Notes: generated from the letters alone by a model not told the origin. 64,000 nt of DNA from Chitinophaga hostae (GCF_018224885.1 NZ_JAGTXB010000002.1:124001-188000); one strand, 5' to 3'; counted from the first letter of the stretch, positions 1 through 9,575 are shown. Made by a program: numbers and translations.

Positions 1-107
1 TTGATTAAATATTTGTGCTTCGCTCATCTTTAATCTGATGAATTTAAAAATTAATAATATGACATGGCAGGTCAAAAATTTGCACGCCGGAGCCAGCGGC
101 CGACTTC

Positions 108-138
108 TTGGCATTTGCAGGAAAAACATGTACTTTTG
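108..138 (+). promoter_or_regulatory. Candidate purL promoter
   Basis: A TTG at 108-110 lies 20 bp before TACTTTTG at 131-138. This matches the Bacteroidota sigma-A pattern TTTG-N19-21-TAnnTTTG. The predicted transcript starts near 145, about 33 nt before the purL ATG. The rest of 1-107 holds nothing I can assign. Confidence 0.6.
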
Positions 139-177
139 CGACTTCTTTTAAATTACTCGTTTTTTATACTTTAATAC

Positions 178-2403
178 ATGCAAACCACCGTAGAAATTGC
201 TGAACAGCTAGGACTTACCGCTGACGAGTTTGAACGAATTAAATCCATTTTAGGCCGTACACCCAATTTTACAGAATTAAGTATGTATTCTGTAATGTGG
301 AGTGAACACTGCTCTTACAAAAATTCAATCGTTTGGCTGAAATCCCTGCCCCGCGAAGGTGACAGACTGCTGGTAAAAGCAGGAGAAGAAAATGCCGGCC
401 TGGTAGATATTGGTGATGGCTACGCGGTTGTATTTAAAATAGAGTCGCATAACCACCCTTCTGCTATTGAGCCTTTTCAAGGTGCTGCGACAGGCGTAGG
501 TGGAATTCACCGCGATATCTTTACCATGGGCGCCCGGCCCATTGCCGCTCTCAACTCCCTGCGCTTTGGTAATATTAATGATAAGAAAACACAACACCTG
601 GTAAAAGGTATTGTACATGGTATAGGCCACTACGGTAACTGCTTCGGCGTACCTACCGTGGGTGGTGAAGTTTATTTTGAAGATTGCTACGGTACCAACC
701 CGCTGGTAAATGCATTCAGTGCCGGTATCGTAAAAGTAGGACAAACCGTTTCCGCTACCTCCTATGGTGAAGGCAATCCTGTTTTCATTGTTGGTTCTGC
801 TACCGGGAAAGACGGTATTGGCGGCGCTTCCTTTGCTTCTGCCAATATCACGGAAGACAGCGTGGAAGATTTGCCGGCCGTTCAGGTAGGTGATCCTTTC
901 CAGGAAAAGAAATTACTGGAAGCCTGCCTCGAAATCATCAAAACCAATGCTATCGTTGGTATGCAGGATATGGGCGCCGCCGGTATTACCTGCTCCACCG
1001 CTGAAATGAGTGCTAAAGGCGAACACGGTATGAATATCTGGTTAGATAAAGTACCTACCCGTCAGAAAGATATGAAAGGATGGGAAATGCTGCTGAGCGA
1101 AAGCCAGGAACGCATGCTGATCGTGGTGAAGAAAGGAGAAGAACAACCGGTACTGGATATCTTCGAGAAATGGGATCTCCATTGCGTACAGATCGGTGAA
1201 GTAACCAAAGATAAAAGCCTGAAGTTCTATATGAACGGCGAACTGGAAGCAGACGTTCCTGCTGAAAGTTTGGTACTGGGTGGCGGCGCTCCGCAATATC
1301 ACCGCGCTTACACTGAACCAGCTTACTTTGCTAAGGTAAAAGCATTTGATATCCACAACATTCCTGATACAGAACATCCGCAGTTCGTAGCAGAAAGAAT
1401 GGTGGCCCTGCCAAACATCGCTTCCAAACGCTGGATCTACAACCAGTACGATAGCATGGTGGGTACCGCAAATGCCAGCACCAACGCCCCAAGCGATGCC
1501 GCCATCGTTTTGGTAAAACCAACAAAGAAAGCATTGGCAATGACTACCGACTGTAACGGTCGTTATGTATTCGCCGATCCTCATAAAGGCGGTCAGATCG
1601 CTGTAGCAGAAGCTGCCCGTAACATCGTTTGCTCCGGTGGTGAACCGGTAGCTATTACCAACTGCCTGAACTTCGGTAATCCTTACGATCCGGAAGTTTA
1701 CTACCAGTTTGTACACGCTGTACAAGGTATGGGTGAAGCTTGCCGCAAATTCAACACACCCGTTACCGGTGGTAACGTAAGCTTCTATAACCAGTCGCCC
1801 GACGGTCCGGTATATCCAACTCCTACCATTGGTATGGTGGGTATCCTCGACAGTCTCGACCAGCGCATTACCCTCGACTTCAAGGAAGAAGGCAACCTGG
1901 TATACCTGATAGGACGCAGCCGTAACGATATCAACAGCTCCGAATACCTGCACAAAATCATCGGCATAGAATATAGCCCTGCGCCTCACTTCAATCTCGA
2001 TGAAGAACTGCACGTACACCAGGCTATCGCCAAACTGAATAAAGCCGGCCTGATCCGCTCTGCGCACGACGTGAGCGATGGCGGATTATTCGTAACCCTG
2101 CTGGAAAGCGCTATGCCAAATGGACTGGGCTTTGAACTGACCACCAATAACAAATTCCGTAAAGACGCCTACCTGTTCGGTGAAAGCCAGAGCCGCGTAG
2201 TAGTAACCGTTAAACCGGAAGATAAAGAGAAGTTTGAAGCACTGATGCACGGCCTGGTAGATGCCTCCGATGTTTCTGTTCGCCATGAGAAACTCGGTGT
2301 TGTTACCGGTGAACACATCAAGGTAAACGGTGAAGACTGGGGCAACGTCAGCACCTGGAAGAAATCATATAATACCGCTATTGAGGAGAATATGAAGAAA
2401 TAG
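178..2403 (+). CDS. purL: Phosphoribosylformylglycinamidine synthase, small PurL type
   Basis: Catalyses the ATP-dependent conversion of FGAR and ammonia to FGAM in de novo purine synthesis, in the cytoplasm. At 741 aa it has the small, Gram-positive/Thermotoga-like PurL length, which normally works with separate PurS and PurQ; neither is in the window. Visible motifs are [11 protein letters not shown] near residues 40-50, [11 protein letters not shown] near 88-98, and two AIRS-type halves with glycine-rich nucleotide loops ([18 protein letters not shown]). The ATG at 178 follows a good promoter and there is no upstream gene. Its TAG stop at 2401-2403 is the first TAG of a heptamer repeat array that follows directly. 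Confidence 0.97.
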   Translation: MQTTVEIAEQLGLTADEFERIKSILGRTPNFTELSMYSVMWSEHCSYKNSIVWLKSLPREGDRLLVKAGEENAGLVDIGDGYAVVFKIESHNHPSAIEPFQGAATGVGGIHRDIFTMGARPIAALNSLRFGNINDKKTQHLVKGIVHGIGHYGNCFGVPTVGGEVYFEDCYGTNPLVNAFSAGIVKVGQTVSATSYGEGNPVFIVGSATGKDGIGGASFASANITEDSVEDLPAVQVGDPFQEKKLLEACLEIIKTNAIVGMQDMGAAGITCSTAEMSAKGEHGMNIWLDKVPTRQKDMKGWEMLLSESQERMLIVVKKGEEQPVLDIFEKWDLHCVQIGEVTKDKSLKFYMNGELEADVPAESLVLGGGAPQYHRAYTEPAYFAKVKAFDIHNIPDTEHPQFVAERMVALPNIASKRWIYNQYDSMVGTANASTNAPSDAAIVLVKPTKKALAMTTDCNGRYVFADPHKGGQIAVAEAARNIVCSGGEPVAITNCLNFGNPYDPEVYYQFVHAVQGMGEACRKFNTPVTGGNVSFYNQSPDGPVYPTPTIGMVGILDSLDQRITLDFKEEGNLVYLIGRSRNDINSSEYLHKIIGIEYSPAPHFNLDEELHVHQAIAKLNKAGLIRSAHDVSDGGLFVTLLESAMPNGLGFELTTNNKFRKDAYLFGESQSRVVVTVKPEDKEKFEALMHGLVDASDVSVRHEKLGVVTGEHIKVNGEDWGNVSTWKKSYNTAIEENMKK

Positions 2404-2442
2404 CTATTAGCTATTAGCAGTTAGCTGTTAAGTTTATAAACA

Positions 2443-2475
2443 AGGGCCCGCATAAATACTATGCGGGCCCTTTTT
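2443..2475 (+). terminator. Intrinsic terminator of purL
   Basis: An 11-bp perfect stem, AGGGCCCGCAT (2443-2453) with ATGCGGGCCCT (2461-2471), has a 7-nt loop and is followed by TTTTT. A degenerate second copy lies at 2543-2576. Confidence 0.85.
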
Positions 2476-2542
2476 GTATCCAGCTAAAGCTATCATAAAC
2501 AGCTCTGGTGTTGAACAACTAACAGCTAATGAGCTTATAAAA

Positions 2543-2576
2543 AAGGGGTCCGCATAAACACTATGCGAGCCCTTTT
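2543..2576 (+). terminator. Degenerate duplicate of the purL terminator
   Basis: This is the second copy of the hairpin in the 102-bp duplicated unit. The stem carries wobble pairs and one mismatch but keeps the loop and the T run. It may still act as a back-up terminator. Confidence 0.55.
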
Positions 2577-2651
2577 TATATCCAGTTAAAGCTATCATAA
2601 ACAGCTATGGCGTTGAACAGCTAAAAGCTAACAGCTAATGGCTAACAGCTA

Positions 2652-4784
2652 TCAAAATCTATATCTGAATCCTGCATTAAACCTTGCACCACTGCCTTTG
2701 ATATACGAATCAGTGCGTACTCTTCCCTGTGAGGCAACAGGGTAGTAGTCGGCATTCAGCAGGTTATCCACACCCAGGCGAACCGCAAACGAGGAATTGA
2801 AGCGATAGCCGGTATAGAAATTCACCAGGGAGAAATCGCTCACAGGTCCGGCGCCCAGATCATATTGCTTTGTTTGAGGATTGATGTCGAAACGTTTACG
2901 CACGCCGGAATAAATATAGTATACTCCCAGGTCCCATTGTTTCAGCGGGGAGTAATTCACATTCACCGTCATTTTATCCGGGGAGATGCGCGTAGTAGGT
3001 AACCATGTTTTCACGCCACCCACGTCTTTTTTCCCTTCCACGTGGGCGTATGCTGCGCTGACCGACAGGTTATGCAGTACCTGGTAACCTGCTGTAATTT
3101 CAAAACCCTGTACTCTTTCCGGGGCGCGTTCCGGTACGGCTACGCCGTTTACATCTTTCAAGCTGGTACCCAGGTCGGAGGTGCTGATAAAGTAAGCGCC
3201 GGAAGCATTGAATTTGCCGATATTGCTGTTAAAGCCAGCTTCATAATTGTTGGTGATAATAGCTTTGGTTTCGATGGTATTGATGCTGGTAGTACCATTG
3301 CTCACCGCTTTTGCCAGTCGCAGTGTGCGGCCAAGATCATACAGGGAGAAACTCTGTGAGTAACTCACAAACGGGTTAAAGGCCGGGAATTTTGTATAGC
3401 GCAGGCCTGCGTTAAACACCAGGGCTTCATAAGGGAGGTTGCCGCCTTTTACAAATACGCCACCGGCATAGTTGCCAAACTTGATGGTAGTATAATCCGG
3501 AATATTCAGGGAGATATTTTCGTACCGCACCCCTGCTTTTACCAGGAAGTCTTTAAACAAATAGGTTTTCAACTGTGCATACGGTGCATAGTTTTTCATA
3601 TTCATCTCCGGTACAAAAGGACGGCCATCGGTCAGGGGTTGGGAGGTTTTATCATTCAGGATGTCCACACCCCAGGTGACGTCGCCGAATAAGTTGGGAT
3701 GAAAATTAAATACGGTATTGAAGTTTACCCTTGCCCCCATTTTTTTGGAAACAATGGCAGAATTTCCGGGAGGCGCGTAAAAATCGGAATATTCAAAAAC
3801 TGTGTAAAACCGCTGGTAGTAAAGGTTTACATTCAGTGATGTGTTTTTGAAAACACGTTTATTGGTATAGTTAACATAGGCGTTGTGGTTGTAGGGAGTA
3901 CCCTGTTTGTCGCCGGGATTAGTACCTTTTACGCCAATAATCGGTGCTTCTCCAAACTTCCCGGTAACGGAATCCACATAGGTGGCGTTTTGCATAGTCC
4001 GGTAGTAGTTATACATCACTTCAATGCGGTTGTTGCTGTTGATGTCATAACCGAGTTTTGCAAAGAGGTTTAGATTTTTGTTCTGTGCAAGCGACTGGAA
4101 AGGCGCAACGATTACGCCATCTGCATCTTTTACCACGCCGGTTTGTTCATAAGTACCACTGGCCACATAATCGAACTTGTTGATTTTGCCGGAGAAATTC
4201 TGGGAAATGCGGCCGCCCAGGGTATTCGATGGGTGGAACAGGGAACCCAATCCGCTCACATCGGTATTGCCGCTGAAACGTTTATTGGGATTGGCTTTGA
4301 TGGTAATGAAGTTAATAATACCACCATCGGCGCCATTGCCATAGATAGCAGTGGATCCTTTAATCACTTCCACACGCTCTATCACAGAAAGGTCTATGCT
4401 GCGCATGTCTTTATCACCGTTGCGCAGCGGGGTAGACTGTGGAATACCATCGATCATGATCAGCATGCCGCGACCGCGAAGTGTTTGGCCTTTGTTGGTA
4501 GAGGTATTGGTTCCCAGCGTAAGTCCGGGTACATTCATACTCAGCAACTGGTTAATATCTGTAGTGATGGCGCTTTGTTCGCGTAACTGTTTCCCGGAAA
4601 TAATAGTAATGGAAGCCGGTACTGTACCTAATGTTTCCTTATTACGGCCGGCGGTGATTATTATCTCATTCAGTCCTACCTCTGAAGTGCGCGCCGTATC
4701 CTTTGCCGTACCTGGTATTTGCTGTGCTGCTACCTCCAATGTGGCCAATATTGCCACCAACCCCCAAATAAATATCTTCTTCAT
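2652..4784 (-). CDS. TonB-dependent outer-membrane receptor, siderophore type
   Basis: A 710-aa outer-membrane receptor. It has a signal peptide (MKKIFIWGLVAILATLEVAAQ), a TonB-box-like segment (EIIITAGR near residues 40-47), a plug domain with LRGRGMLIMIDGIP and VERVEVIKGSTAIYGNGADGGIINF-type motifs, and a beta-barrel ending in the terminal aromatic YRYRF. It lacks the SusC-type N-terminal carboxypeptidase-like extension, so it resembles classical metal-siderophore receptors rather than glycan receptors. It lies 7 bp downstream of a PepSY membrane protein on the same strand, a pairing typical of iron acquisition. The substrate cannot be read from the sequence. The TGA stop abuts the heptamer repeats. 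Confidence 0.93.
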   Translation of the reverse strand: MKKIFIWGLVAILATLEVAAQQIPGTAKDTARTSEVGLNEIIITAGRNKETLGTVPASITIISGKQLREQSAITTDINQLLSMNVPGLTLGTNTSTNKGQTLRGRGMLIMIDGIPQSTPLRNGDKDMRSIDLSVIERVEVIKGSTAIYGNGADGGIINFITIKANPNKRFSGNTDVSGLGSLFHPSNTLGGRISQNFSGKINKFDYVASGTYEQTGVVKDADGVIVAPFQSLAQNKNLNLFAKLGYDINSNNRIEVMYNYYRTMQNATYVDSVTGKFGEAPIIGVKGTNPGDKQGTPYNHNAYVNYTNKRVFKNTSLNVNLYYQRFYTVFEYSDFYAPPGNSAIVSKKMGARVNFNTVFNFHPNLFGDVTWGVDILNDKTSQPLTDGRPFVPEMNMKNYAPYAQLKTYLFKDFLVKAGVRYENISLNIPDYTTIKFGNYAGGVFVKGGNLPYEALVFNAGLRYTKFPAFNPFVSYSQSFSLYDLGRTLRLAKAVSNGTTSINTIETKAIITNNYEAGFNSNIGKFNASGAYFISTSDLGTSLKDVNGVAVPERAPERVQGFEITAGYQVLHNLSVSAAYAHVEGKKDVGGVKTWLPTTRISPDKMTVNVNYSPLKQWDLGVYYIYSGVRKRFDINPQTKQYDLGAGPVSDFSLVNFYTGYRFNSSFAVRLGVDNLLNADYYPVASQGRVRTDSYIKGSGARFNAGFRYRF

Positions 4785-4791
4785 GTATATG

Positions 4792-5922
4792 TTATATCCT
4801 GTTGTGTACTTTAATAATATATTTTCTGCGATACCAGATCAGGAAGCCTGAAATGGATAATGCGCCCGGGGTTAAGGCCAAAAGAGAATAAATGATCTTT
4901 AGTATAATACCGCCATAGTTGCCGAAATGCAGGGGCGCTATACAGGCGTTGAACTGATCACTAAAGGAAGCCTTGCTGAAATCCACCTTCTTTTTGATGT
5001 TGCCGTCAGCGGTGATAAAAACGGAAGAAGCATATTCTCCAAAGAAGGATGGTTCGTGTGCATGCCCAAGTATCCTTACGGGGTCACCTGTTTTTTTGGG
5101 AGGACGTACACCCATTACCTGGAAGCCAGGTATGCTGGTACGGGCTTTGGCGATGAGCGGTTCATATTCGCCGGTGAAGGGGAGGGAGGCATATCCGGCT
5201 TTTTTTGTGCTCCGGCTGTCCAGCACTTTCAATTCCATCATAAAGCCTGTAAAGGAAATGAGCAGGTTAAACAGCAGTGCCCACACACCGAGTATGCGGT
5301 GCAGGTTACGCCAGCGCCGGGTCCGGTTATGCCATTCCGGTTTTACCCGGAAGGTCAGTACTTTGATGATGGAGTTCCGGTAAATAAAGATGCCGGTGAG
5401 AATAGATAAAAACAGGCCTATACCGGTAATCAGGACGATTGTAGCCCCTGTTTTACCTGCCATAAGGGTAAAGTGCAGGTAAAGCACATTGCCCGTTAAA
5501 TGGTCTGTATTGGAGTATTGTTGTAATACTTTCCCGGTATATGGGTTTAGGAAGACATATACCTTGTGATCTGCTGCATATTCGGCCCTCAGCACGATAC
5601 TTTCATCGGGCGCCTGGGGGAGACGGGTAAAGAAAAGATACGGATTGCCGGGAAGGGTTTGCCGCGCGTCCTGCATCAGCTGTTGTAATGTTCTGGGCTG
5701 GGTTTGCGGGGGAACATGATAGGCGTCGGCATAGAGGGCATGATCTATTTCATCGCTGAAAACCAGCATGCTGCCGGTGATGCTTAACAGCAACAGCATA
5801 ATGCCGGCTATTAAGCCAGTAATCCGGTGTACCCGGAAAAGTTGCTTACTCCATTGAATTTTCAATACCTGTCGTTTAATATCAGTTTGACCTTGTACCC
5901 AGCGTTCCAACTGCCTGTCCAC
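4792..5922 (-). CDS. PepSY-associated transmembrane protein (iron-regulated membrane protein family)
   Basis: A 376-aa inner-membrane protein with an N-terminal TM (HRITGLIAGIMLLLLSITGSMLVF, about residues 32-55), a pair of central TMs (about 155-180 and 212-235) and a C-terminal TM (about 345-370). Conserved histidines sit beside the membrane segments (FRVHR, YLHFTLM, LHRILG, HFGNYGG), as in the PepSY_TM family. Members often accompany TonB receptors and are proposed to reduce ferric siderophores, possibly with haem; that role is inferred here. It is the first gene of the operon and the receptor follows 7 bp later. The start ATG lies about 80 nt below a TACCTTTG box. Confidence 0.85.
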   Translation of the reverse strand: MDRQLERWVQGQTDIKRQVLKIQWSKQLFRVHRITGLIAGIMLLLLSITGSMLVFSDEIDHALYADAYHVPPQTQPRTLQQLMQDARQTLPGNPYLFFTRLPQAPDESIVLRAEYAADHKVYVFLNPYTGKVLQQYSNTDHLTGNVLYLHFTLMAGKTGATIVLITGIGLFLSILTGIFIYRNSIIKVLTFRVKPEWHNRTRRWRNLHRILGVWALLFNLLISFTGFMMELKVLDSRSTKKAGYASLPFTGEYEPLIAKARTSIPGFQVMGVRPPKKTGDPVRILGHAHEPSFFGEYASSVFITADGNIKKKVDFSKASFSDQFNACIAPLHFGNYGGIILKIIYSLLALTPGALSISGFLIWYRRKYIIKVHNRI

Positions 5923-6005
5923 TGAAAGTGCTATAGGAGTGGATCTGTATGTTGCCTTTACCTGCCATAACCGGATAAAAGCCTGAGTATGTTTTGCTTC
6001 CGCCG

Positions 6006-6013
6006 CAAAGGTA
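6006..6013 (-). promoter_or_regulatory. Candidate -7 box for the PepSY/TonB receptor operon
   Basis: TACCTTTG on the minus strand matches TAnnTTTG exactly. No -33 TTTG lies at the ideal distance. I see no convincing Fur box nearby. Confidence 0.4.
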
Positions 6014-6192
6014 TCGCCATATCGCTGGTTAGTGTTTACGCAAAAGGGAAATTTATCGATCAGATGGGGAAAAACAAGGGCTTTTTACACTGGGATGATA
6101 TGAGGTCGCAGTATTTATCTTTAACAAGCTGTTAACAAAATACAACTTATGTGTTAGATTTTTTGCTAAAATCTCACCTATTTTTGATAAGT

Positions 6193-6381
6193 ATCGATGA
6201 AGAGAAAACCAAAATTAAAATAAAATATTTTTTATAAAATATTTGGAATCACTTGGTTATTCCAATTTCTATGAAAACCATTTGTTCTCTACCATGTCCT
6301 GATGAAATCTAATGAAAAATTACACCTAGTGAAAGAACGATTTGTTGTAAGGGCTGAGTAACATCAGCCCTTTTGTTTTTT
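6193..6381 (+). ncRNA. Candidate small transcript in a gene-less 569-bp gap
   Basis: The gap 5923-6491 has no full gene, yet its plus strand carries a -7 box (TATTTTTG, 6179-6186) and a strong intrinsic terminator (6349-6381). No plus-strand gene upstream needs that terminator. A transcript of about 190 nt is implied. It contains a 13-codon ORF (ATG at 6271, stop ending 6312, MKTICSLPCPDEI), so it could be a small mRNA rather than an sRNA. Confidence 0.35.
6349..6381 (+). terminator. Intrinsic terminator of an unassigned plus-strand transcript
   Basis: A 9-bp stem, AAGGGCTGA (6349-6357) with TCAGCCCTT (6364-6372), is followed by a T-rich run on the plus strand only. It does not serve the flanking minus-strand genes. 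Confidence 0.75.
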
Positions 6382-6441
6382 ACCCCTGGATTGGCTTACC
6401 TTATTGCCATAACCCCTCTGGCCTTTTCCCATTTTTAATAG

Positions 6442-6472
6442 AAAAGCCTTCCTGGAAAGCAGGAAGGCTTTT
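6442..6472 (-). terminator. Terminator of the PLP acyltransferase gene
   Basis: A perfect 13-bp stem, AAAAGCCTTCCTG with CAGGAAGGCTTTT, has a 5-nt loop. It lies 20 bp downstream of the minus-strand gene ending at 6492 and could work in both directions. Confidence 0.8.
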
Positions 6473-6491
6473 AATATGTTGGGTGTGACTG

Positions 6492-7733
6492 TTATACCAT
6501 CGGAATTTCAGCCACCTGGTAAACTTTTTCGTCGAGTTTAGCCTTGGTTTCGCTGAAAGCCTTGAGTGTAAGCTCAATATCCTCATCGCTGTGGGCAGCG
6601 GTAGGGATCAGGCGGTAGATGATTTGTCCTTTTGGAATAACCGGGTATACCACGATAGAGCAGAAAATGTTATAGTTTTCGCGCAGATCGAGGCACATAG
6701 CGGTTGCTTCAGGAATATCGCCGTGCAGGTAGATAGGCGTAACCGGTGAATTGGTTCTGCCGATGTTGAAGCCGCGGGCTTTCAGTCCGTTCTGCAGTTT
6801 ATTTACATTATCCCACAGTTTTGCCTTCATTTCAGGATGCTGGCGCATCAGCTGCACACGTTTCAAATGTCCGATGACGATAGGCAAAGGAATGGATTTG
6901 GCAAAGATCTGGGAGCGCATGTTATAGCGCAGGTAGTTGATGATGGCTTTTTCGCCGCTGATGAAAGCGCCGATGGAAGCGCCGGATTTAGCGAAGGTAT
7001 TGAACAGCAGGTCAATTTTGTCCTGAACACCCTGTTCCTCACCGGTACCGGCGCCGGTTTTACCCATTGTTCCAAAGCCATGGGCATCATCTACCAGCAG
7101 GCGGAACTCATATTTATCTTTGAATGCAGCAATTTCTTTCAGTTTACCCTGGTCACCGGCCATACCGAATACGCCTTCTGTTACCACGAGAATACCGCCG
7201 CCCTGGGTTTTAGCCAGTTCAGTTGCACGCTTCATCTGTTTATCGAAATCTTCCATGTCGTTATGCTTGAACACATAACGCTTGCCGGGGTGCAAACGTA
7301 AACCATCCAGGATACTGGCGTGGCACTCTGCATCATATACGATTACGTCCCTGCGGCCTACAACGGCATCAATGGCGCTCATGATACCCTGGTAACCATA
7401 GTTTAATAACGTGGTGGCTTCTTTGCCCATGTAGTCGGACAACTCATTTTCCAGCTGCTCATGGTAGTTGGTGTTACCGCTCATCATACGCGCTCCCATG
7501 GGAGAGGCCATTCCATAGTCGGCGGCAGCCTGTGCGTCTGTAGCACGTACTTCCGGGTGGTTAGCCAACCCGAGGTAGTTGTTCAGGCTCCAGACAATTT
7601 TTTCATTGCCCCGGAACTTCATGCGGGGGCCTATTTCTCCTTCCAGCTTAGGAAATGCGAAATAGCCATGGGCTCTGTCTGAATGTTCCCCGATCGGGCC
7701 CAGATGTTTCAGCAGTTTCTCGAAAATATCCAT
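6492..7733 (-). CDS. PLP-dependent alpha-oxoamine synthase family acyltransferase (serine palmitoyltransferase-like)
   Basis: A 413-aa fold-type I PLP enzyme of the group that condenses acyl-CoA with an amino acid: KBL, AONS, serine palmitoyltransferase, and the cysteate-using enzyme of sulfonolipid synthesis. Visible are SLNNYLGLANHP (about 49-60), ECHASILDG (about 136-144, the His that stacks on PLP), LLVDDAHGFGTMG with Asp215/Asp216/His218, and the PLP lysine in NTFAKSGASIGAF (Lys249). It is a single gene with its own terminator and a TACCTTTG box at 7779-7786. In this lineage a sphingolipid or capnine-type role is more likely than threonine breakdown, but the sequence alone does not fix the amino-acid substrate. 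Confidence 0.85.
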   Translation of the reverse strand: MDIFEKLLKHLGPIGEHSDRAHGYFAFPKLEGEIGPRMKFRGNEKIVWSLNNYLGLANHPEVRATDAQAAADYGMASPMGARMMSGNTNYHEQLENELSDYMGKEATTLLNYGYQGIMSAIDAVVGRRDVIVYDAECHASILDGLRLHPGKRYVFKHNDMEDFDKQMKRATELAKTQGGGILVVTEGVFGMAGDQGKLKEIAAFKDKYEFRLLVDDAHGFGTMGKTGAGTGEEQGVQDKIDLLFNTFAKSGASIGAFISGEKAIINYLRYNMRSQIFAKSIPLPIVIGHLKRVQLMRQHPEMKAKLWDNVNKLQNGLKARGFNIGRTNSPVTPIYLHGDIPEATAMCLDLRENYNIFCSIVVYPVIPKGQIIYRLIPTAAHSDEDIELTLKAFSETKAKLDEKVYQVAEIPMV

Positions 7734-7778
7734 ACGATATATTATGTAATGGTTAATTCATTCCATTTAAAATGGACA

Positions 7779-7786
7779 CAAAGGTA
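7779..7786 (-). promoter_or_regulatory. Candidate -7 box of the PLP acyltransferase gene
   Basis: TACCTTTG on the minus strand, about 46 nt above the start codon, matches TAnnTTTG exactly. The -33 element is not clear. Confidence 0.45.
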
Positions 7787-7907
7787 TTAAAATATTACTT
7801 TTTGTAAACTTGGTTTACATTTGAGGCCTCTTCTAATGCACTTTTTTTGCGAGGTTACAACGGCTTATGTTGTTGTATTACAGTGACTTTTAAATATTTA
7901 AGATCTG

Positions 7908-9575
7908 ATGAAATTTACACATTTTCTGACAGCTGCTCTCTTGTTTTCCACAACGGTTACCCGGGCGCAAAAAGCAACTTCCCCCAAACCCTTTAATCAT
8001 CTTACCGCTGCGAAAAACAGCAAAACTTCTGCCAGACCTAAACTGGTAGTAGGAGTGGTAGTAGACCAGATGCGCTGGGATTATCTTTACCGCTATGGTA
8101 ACAGGTATGGCGCCGGTGGTTTTAAAAGACTGCTGCAGGAGGGATTTTCCTGCGAAAATACCCTGATCAATTATACGCCCACTATTACCGCCTGTGGCCA
8201 TACCTGTGTGTATACCGGCTCTGTGCCCGCCATCCATGGTATTATCGGCAACACCTGGTATAGTCCGGAACTTGGACGTACCATGTATTGCGCGGAAGAT
8301 ACCACCGTCAGCACCGTTGGCAGTACTTCTGCCGCCGGCAAAATGAGTCCGCGCAACATGCTGGTAACCACGATAGGCGATGAGCTCCGGTTATCCAATA
8401 ATTTCCAGAGCAAGGTAGTGGGTGTGGCTATTAAGGACCGCGGCGCTATTTTGCCCGCCGGACACAGTGCCAACGCGGCTTTCTGGTATGATGGCAGCAC
8501 CGGTAACTGGGTGAGCAGCACCTATTATATGAAGGAGCTGCCGGGATGGGCACAGGAATTTAATAAACAGCAGTTTCCGCAACAATACCTGAGCAAACCG
8601 TGGACAACCCTGTACCCGGTATCTACCTACACCCTCAGCACCGCCGATGAAAAACCTTACGAAGGAAAGTATAAAAATGCGGCCAACACCTCATTCCCGC
8701 ATAACCTGGCAGATATATCCAGTGCTGCTATTTCGGCTTCCCCCTTCGGTAATACCATGACCCTTGAATTTGCCAAAAAAGCCCTGGAGGCCTACGATAT
8801 GGGGAAAGGCAATGTAACGGATTTTCTGGCCGTAAGTCTTTCATCCACCGACTACGTGGGCCATCAGTTTGGTCCTAATTCTGTGGAAATTGAAGATACT
8901 TACCTGCGCCTGGACCAGGATCTGGCCACACTTTTCAAATACCTCGATGCGAAGGTCGGAAAAGGACAGTACCTGTTTTTTATCACTGCAGATCATGGGG
9001 TAGCCCATGTACCGGGTTTTATGGAAGAAAACAAACTGCCGGGTGGTACCTGGGATGACCAGGCAACCGTTAAAGATCTGAATGATCAGGCTGCAACCAA
9101 GTTTGGTGTGAGAGGCGTGATCAAAGCGGTAGATAATTACCAGTTCTGGCTGGATCATGATGCTATTGCCCAGGGAGGTAAAAACGAGGCGGAGATACGG
9201 CAATTCCTCATTGCCCGGTTATTGAAATTGCCGGCAATCTCAAAGGCCTTTCCTATAGAGCAACTTATGACCACCCTGTTGCCAGAACCCATGCGGACGA
9301 TGCTTAACAATGGTTTTAATACCAAAAGAAGCGGCGATATCCAGGTAATACTGACACCGGGTTATATTGATGGTGGTAAAACCGGTACCACACACGGTTT
9401 ATGGTATCCTTACGACGCGCATATTCCGCTGGTATGGATGGGATGGGGTATTCACCCGGGTAAAACCAACCGCACCATCGGTATGACGGATATTACGCCT
9501 ACGCTGGCAGCGTTGTTGCATATCCAGATGCCCAGCGGTAATGTAGGGCAGGTAATACAGGAGGTTACTCATTAA
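7908..9575 (+). CDS. pafA: PafA-like alkaline phosphatase
   Basis: A 555-aa exported phosphomonoesterase of the alkaline phosphatase superfamily. It has a signal peptide (MKFTHFLTAALLFSTTVTRAQ), then the metal ligand Asp in VGVVVDQMRWDYL (Asp53), the threonine nucleophile region NYTPTITACGHTCVYTG (about 89-104), DYVGHQFGPNS with Asp and His ligands, TADHGVAHVPG, and a distal His ligand in THGLWYPYDAHIP. This set, with Thr in place of Ser, matches the phosphate-insensitive PafA enzymes of Bacteroidota. It probably acts in the periplasm to release phosphate from organic esters. It is a single gene, and a heptamer palindrome follows it. Confidence 0.88.
   Translation: MKFTHFLTAALLFSTTVTRAQKATSPKPFNHLTAAKNSKTSARPKLVVGVVVDQMRWDYLYRYGNRYGAGGFKRLLQEGFSCENTLINYTPTITACGHTCVYTGSVPAIHGIIGNTWYSPELGRTMYCAEDTTVSTVGSTSAAGKMSPRNMLVTTIGDELRLSNNFQSKVVGVAIKDRGAILPAGHSANAAFWYDGSTGNWVSSTYYMKELPGWAQEFNKQQFPQQYLSKPWTTLYPVSTYTLSTADEKPYEGKYKNAANTSFPHNLADISSAAISASPFGNTMTLEFAKKALEAYDMGKGNVTDFLAVSLSSTDYVGHQFGPNSVEIEDTYLRLDQDLATLFKYLDAKVGKGQYLFFITADHGVAHVPGFMEENKLPGGTWDDQATVKDLNDQAATKFGVRGVIKAVDNYQFWLDHDAIAQGGKNEAEIRQFLIARLLKLPAISKAFPIEQLMTTLLPEPMRTMLNNGFNTKRSGDIQVILTPGYIDGGKTGTTHGLWYPYDAHIPLVWMGWGIHPGKTNRTIGMTDITPTLAALLHIQMPSGNVGQVIQEVTH

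Larger units (their letters stand above)
2401..2651. repeat. TTAGCnn heptamer arrays with a duplicated terminator
   Basis: The purL stop codon opens a run of heptamers (TAGCTAT, TAGCTAT, TAGCAGT, TAGCTGT). The opposite orientation (AACAGCT, AAAAGCT, AATGGCT) occupies about 2507-2535 and 2617-2651 and abuts the stop of the convergent receptor gene. Between them a roughly 102-bp unit is tandemly duplicated: each copy has a hairpin around GCATAAA(T/C)ACTATGCG and then a stretch containing AAAGCTATCATAAACAGCT. The second copy has drifted. Confidence 0.85.

Noticed and set aside
1042-2067. Long antisense ORF (341 codons) opposite purL
   Set aside because: It is the shadow of a conserved gene with strong codon bias; the protein is rich in Phe, Tyr, His and Cys with no recognisable motif.
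6120-6250. Fur box upstream of the iron-type operon
   Set aside because: The region is AT-rich, but no 19-bp GATAATGATAATCATTATC-like palindrome was found.
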